Shown: one piece after another, positions 40,076 through 41,216 of the stretch
Layout of the letters: every line of letters starts with the position of its first letter
Numbering within the stretch: the first letter of the stretch is position 1
Assembly: GCA_017938315.1 (NCBI GenBank)
Contig: JAGBBV010000029.1
Span: 1-41,216 of the forward strand
Direction: 5' to 3'
Length of the DNA stretch: 41,216 bases
Origin: Lachnospiraceae bacterium
Lineage (GTDB): Bacteria > Bacillota > Clostridia > Lachnospirales > Lachnospiraceae
Notes under the pieces: generated by a model
What the model saw: the letters and a program-made list of their open reading frames with translations, nothing else
What the model was told of the DNA's origin: nothing
Database searches by the model: none
Position numbers and translations under genes: made by a program

Positions 40076-40939
40076 TTATATCTCTATTAGTTCATACTCT
40101 CTACTTCCAAATCCAAGTTCCTGTGCCGCCTCAATTGTATGCACACCATTTCTCGATTCAATTCTTTCCAATAAATGATCCTTTCCCGGATCTTCTGCAG
40201 AATATACTAAATCAAGACATGCCTGATCAATTGCTACGGGATCAAGAGAAGCTAATATTCCAATGTCTTGCATACAAGGGTCTTCTGCCACTGCACAGCA
40301 ATCACAGTCTACTGACATATTTTTCATAACATTGATAAATACTGTATTTCCCTTAAAATATTCCTCAATGGATAATGCTGCATCTGCCATAGATTCCAAG
40401 AATGAATCATGATCTGCCGTCCATATCTTTTCAGGGTCACCGGCTCCATGTATATATGCCTTGCCATAGGAAGATGCCACACCAATAGAAAGTTGTTTGA
40501 TAGCACCACCATAACCGCCCATAGGATGTCCCTTAAAATGAGAAAGAACAAGCATTGAATCATACTTTTCAAGATTCTTGCCGACATAATTTTTTTGTAT
40601 TCTCTTTCCTTTTGGAACTTCTATTTCTAAATCAGGCCCTTCTGCATCCAATAGATCCACATCAAAATATTTACTCCATCCATGTTTCTCTATCGTTTTT
40701 AAATGTTTCTCTGTCGTATTACGTGCTCCCTCGTAGGCTGTATTACATTCTACTACGGTGCCATTTATACTTTCTATCATTGGTTTCCAAAATTCAGGTC
40801 GTAAAAAGTTTTGGTTTCCTTCTTCTCCTGAATGAAGTTTAACAGCAACTTTTCCTTTTAGCTCTTTTCCCACCAGTTTATATAATTCAACTACTTTTTC
40901 AGGTGTTATTTCTCTTGAAAAAAATACTTTTGCTGACAT
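40076..40939 (-). CDS. DUF362 domain-containing protein
   Basis: A 287-residue protein. VAVKLHSGEEGNQNFLRPEF and the MLVLSHFKGHPMGGYGGAIK segment are DUF362 signatures. A cysteine cluster in SVDCDCCAVAEDPCM precedes DPVAIDQACLDLV. DUF362 proteins often carry Fe-S clusters; here only the CDCC..C cluster is present and no full ferredoxin domain. Function unknown. ATG has GGAGGAG seven bases upstream, and a promoter is at 40979-41007. Confidence 0.9.
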   Translation of the reverse strand: MSAKVFFSREITPEKVVELYKLVGKELKGKVAVKLHSGEEGNQNFLRPEFWKPMIESINGTVVECNTAYEGARNTTEKHLKTIEKHGWSKYFDVDLLDAEGPDLEIEVPKGKRIQKNYVGKNLEKYDSMLVLSHFKGHPMGGYGGAIKQLSIGVASSYGKAYIHGAGDPEKIWTADHDSFLESMADAALSIEEYFKGNTVFINVMKNMSVDCDCCAVAEDPCMQDIGILASLDPVAIDQACLDLVYSAEDPGKDHLLERIESRNGVHTIEAAQELGFGSREYELIEI

Positions 40940-40978
40940 ATCATAACTCCTCCCTACTACTGTCTCTCTGTACTTTAT

Positions 40979-41007
40979 ACTTTACTATATTTTATAAAAA
41001 TAGACAA
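40979..41007 (-). promoter_or_regulatory. Promoter of the DUF362 gene
   Basis: TTGTCT (41002-41007), a 17-base spacer and TAAAGT (40979-40984) on the minus strand. It lies directly after the terminator of the tRNA unit. Confidence 0.5.
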
Positions 41008-41033
41008 ATAAAAGCCTTTCCATTTCGGCAATG

Positions 41034-41060
41034 AAAAAAGAAGTACCCGCAAGTACTTCT
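41034..41060 (-). terminator. Terminator of the tRNA unit
   Basis: Stem AGAAGTAC (41039-41046) with GTACTTCT (41053-41060), a six-base loop and a T-run on the minus strand (41034-41038). It lies a few bases after tRNA-Lys. Confidence 0.75.
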
Positions 41061-41068
41061 TTCATTAG

Positions 41069-41141
41069 TGAGCCACCGGGGACTCGAACCCCGGACAACT
41101 TGATTAAAAGTCAAGTGCTCTACCACCTGAGCTAGTGGCCC
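41069..41141 (-). tRNA. tRNA-Lys (TTT anticodon)
   Basis: A 73-base cloverleaf: the acceptor GGGCCAC pairs with GTGGCTC. The anticodon stem CTTGA/TCAAG encloses the loop CTTTTAA with anticodon TTT. The T arm is CCGGGGTTCGAGTCCCCGG. The 3' CCA is not encoded. It is transcribed after tRNA-Phe. Confidence 0.95.
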
Positions 41142-41168
41142 ATGTCCTTATATATTTTACATAAAAGA

Positions 41169-41216
41169 TGCCCAGAGCCGGAATCGAACCAGCGACACGA
41201 GGATTTTCAGTCCTCT
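41169..41216 (-). tRNA. tRNA-Phe (GAA anticodon), 5' part outside window
   Basis: The 3' two-thirds of a tRNA: anticodon stem GAGGA/TCCTC around the loop CTGAAAA (anticodon GAA at 41206-41208), T arm GCTGGTTCGATTCCGGC and acceptor strand ending GGGCA. The D arm and 5' acceptor strand lie beyond the window edge. Confidence 0.93.

Overview
The window looks like a chromosomal segment of a low-GC Gram-positive anaerobe, most likely a Lachnospiraceae/Clostridia species. The reasons are AT-rich DNA with strong AGGAGG-type ribosome binding sites, an EFR1-type ferredoxin, an Rpn/PD-(D/E)XK protein with an EGLAEGRA repeat, and a yaaO-yaaR-holB-ricT-trmN6-rsmI-like housekeeping cluster. Family names come from protein motifs read by eye; no database search was run.

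Positions 1 to about 11.1 kb form a dense array of mostly single-gene units, nearly all on the minus strand. They encode a GrpB-like protein, a nitroreductase, a hexapeptide acetyltransferase, two small membrane proteins, five GNATs, a metallo-beta-lactamase-fold hydrolase, a PurN-like formyltransferase, cupins, a NUDIX hydrolase, an M24 peptidase-like protein, an HhH protein, a P-loop kinase and a CPBP protease. Many gene-gene junctions consist almost entirely of a recurring AT-rich element that begins at the stop codon of one gene and ends at the ribosome binding site of the next. Its full form is an 18-base block, a 7-base variable centre and a 15-base block, containing inverted TTCMAATTT arms. 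This integron-like cassette architecture, with no integrase in the window and sites unlike attC, is the main candidate for an undescribed system. A divergent cupin and a convergent AraC regulator (2.8-3.9 kb) interrupt the strand bias.

From 11.9 to 25.9 kb a second accessory block, also on the minus strand, is tightly packed but lacks the clear junction element. It encodes RhuM, an AAC(3)-family protein, an ANT-like nucleotidyltransferase, an MGMT-family protein, a P-loop kinase, two HAD phosphatases, an amidohydrolase, a methyltransferase with an antitoxin-like tail, a D-2-hydroxyacid dehydrogenase, an APH-fold kinase, a truncated GNAT, two related large GNATs, an MFS transporter, an EFR1 ferredoxin and a YbaK deacylase.

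Positions 25.87-26.29 kb hold no large gene. They contain a nested palindromic MITE-like element, a rho-independent terminator and a 20-residue ORF with its own consensus promoter and ribosome binding site. Next come a TetR/CrtI-like oxidoreductase pair with a palindromic operator, an XRE-membrane regulator, and a small XRE/membrane-protein pair whose promoter carries three TTTACATTT boxes exactly 23 bp apart. An Rpn-family nuclease gene follows on the plus strand with a structured leader.

From 31.7 to 39.2 kb the core cluster reads, in transcription order on the minus strand: PLP-dependent decarboxylase, pyruvate kinase, guanylate-kinase-like protein, YaaR, HolB, RicT, TrmN6-like and RsmI. 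The window ends with a SAP-like membrane protein, a DUF362 protein, a terminator, tRNA-Lys(TTT) and a partial tRNA-Phe(GAA).
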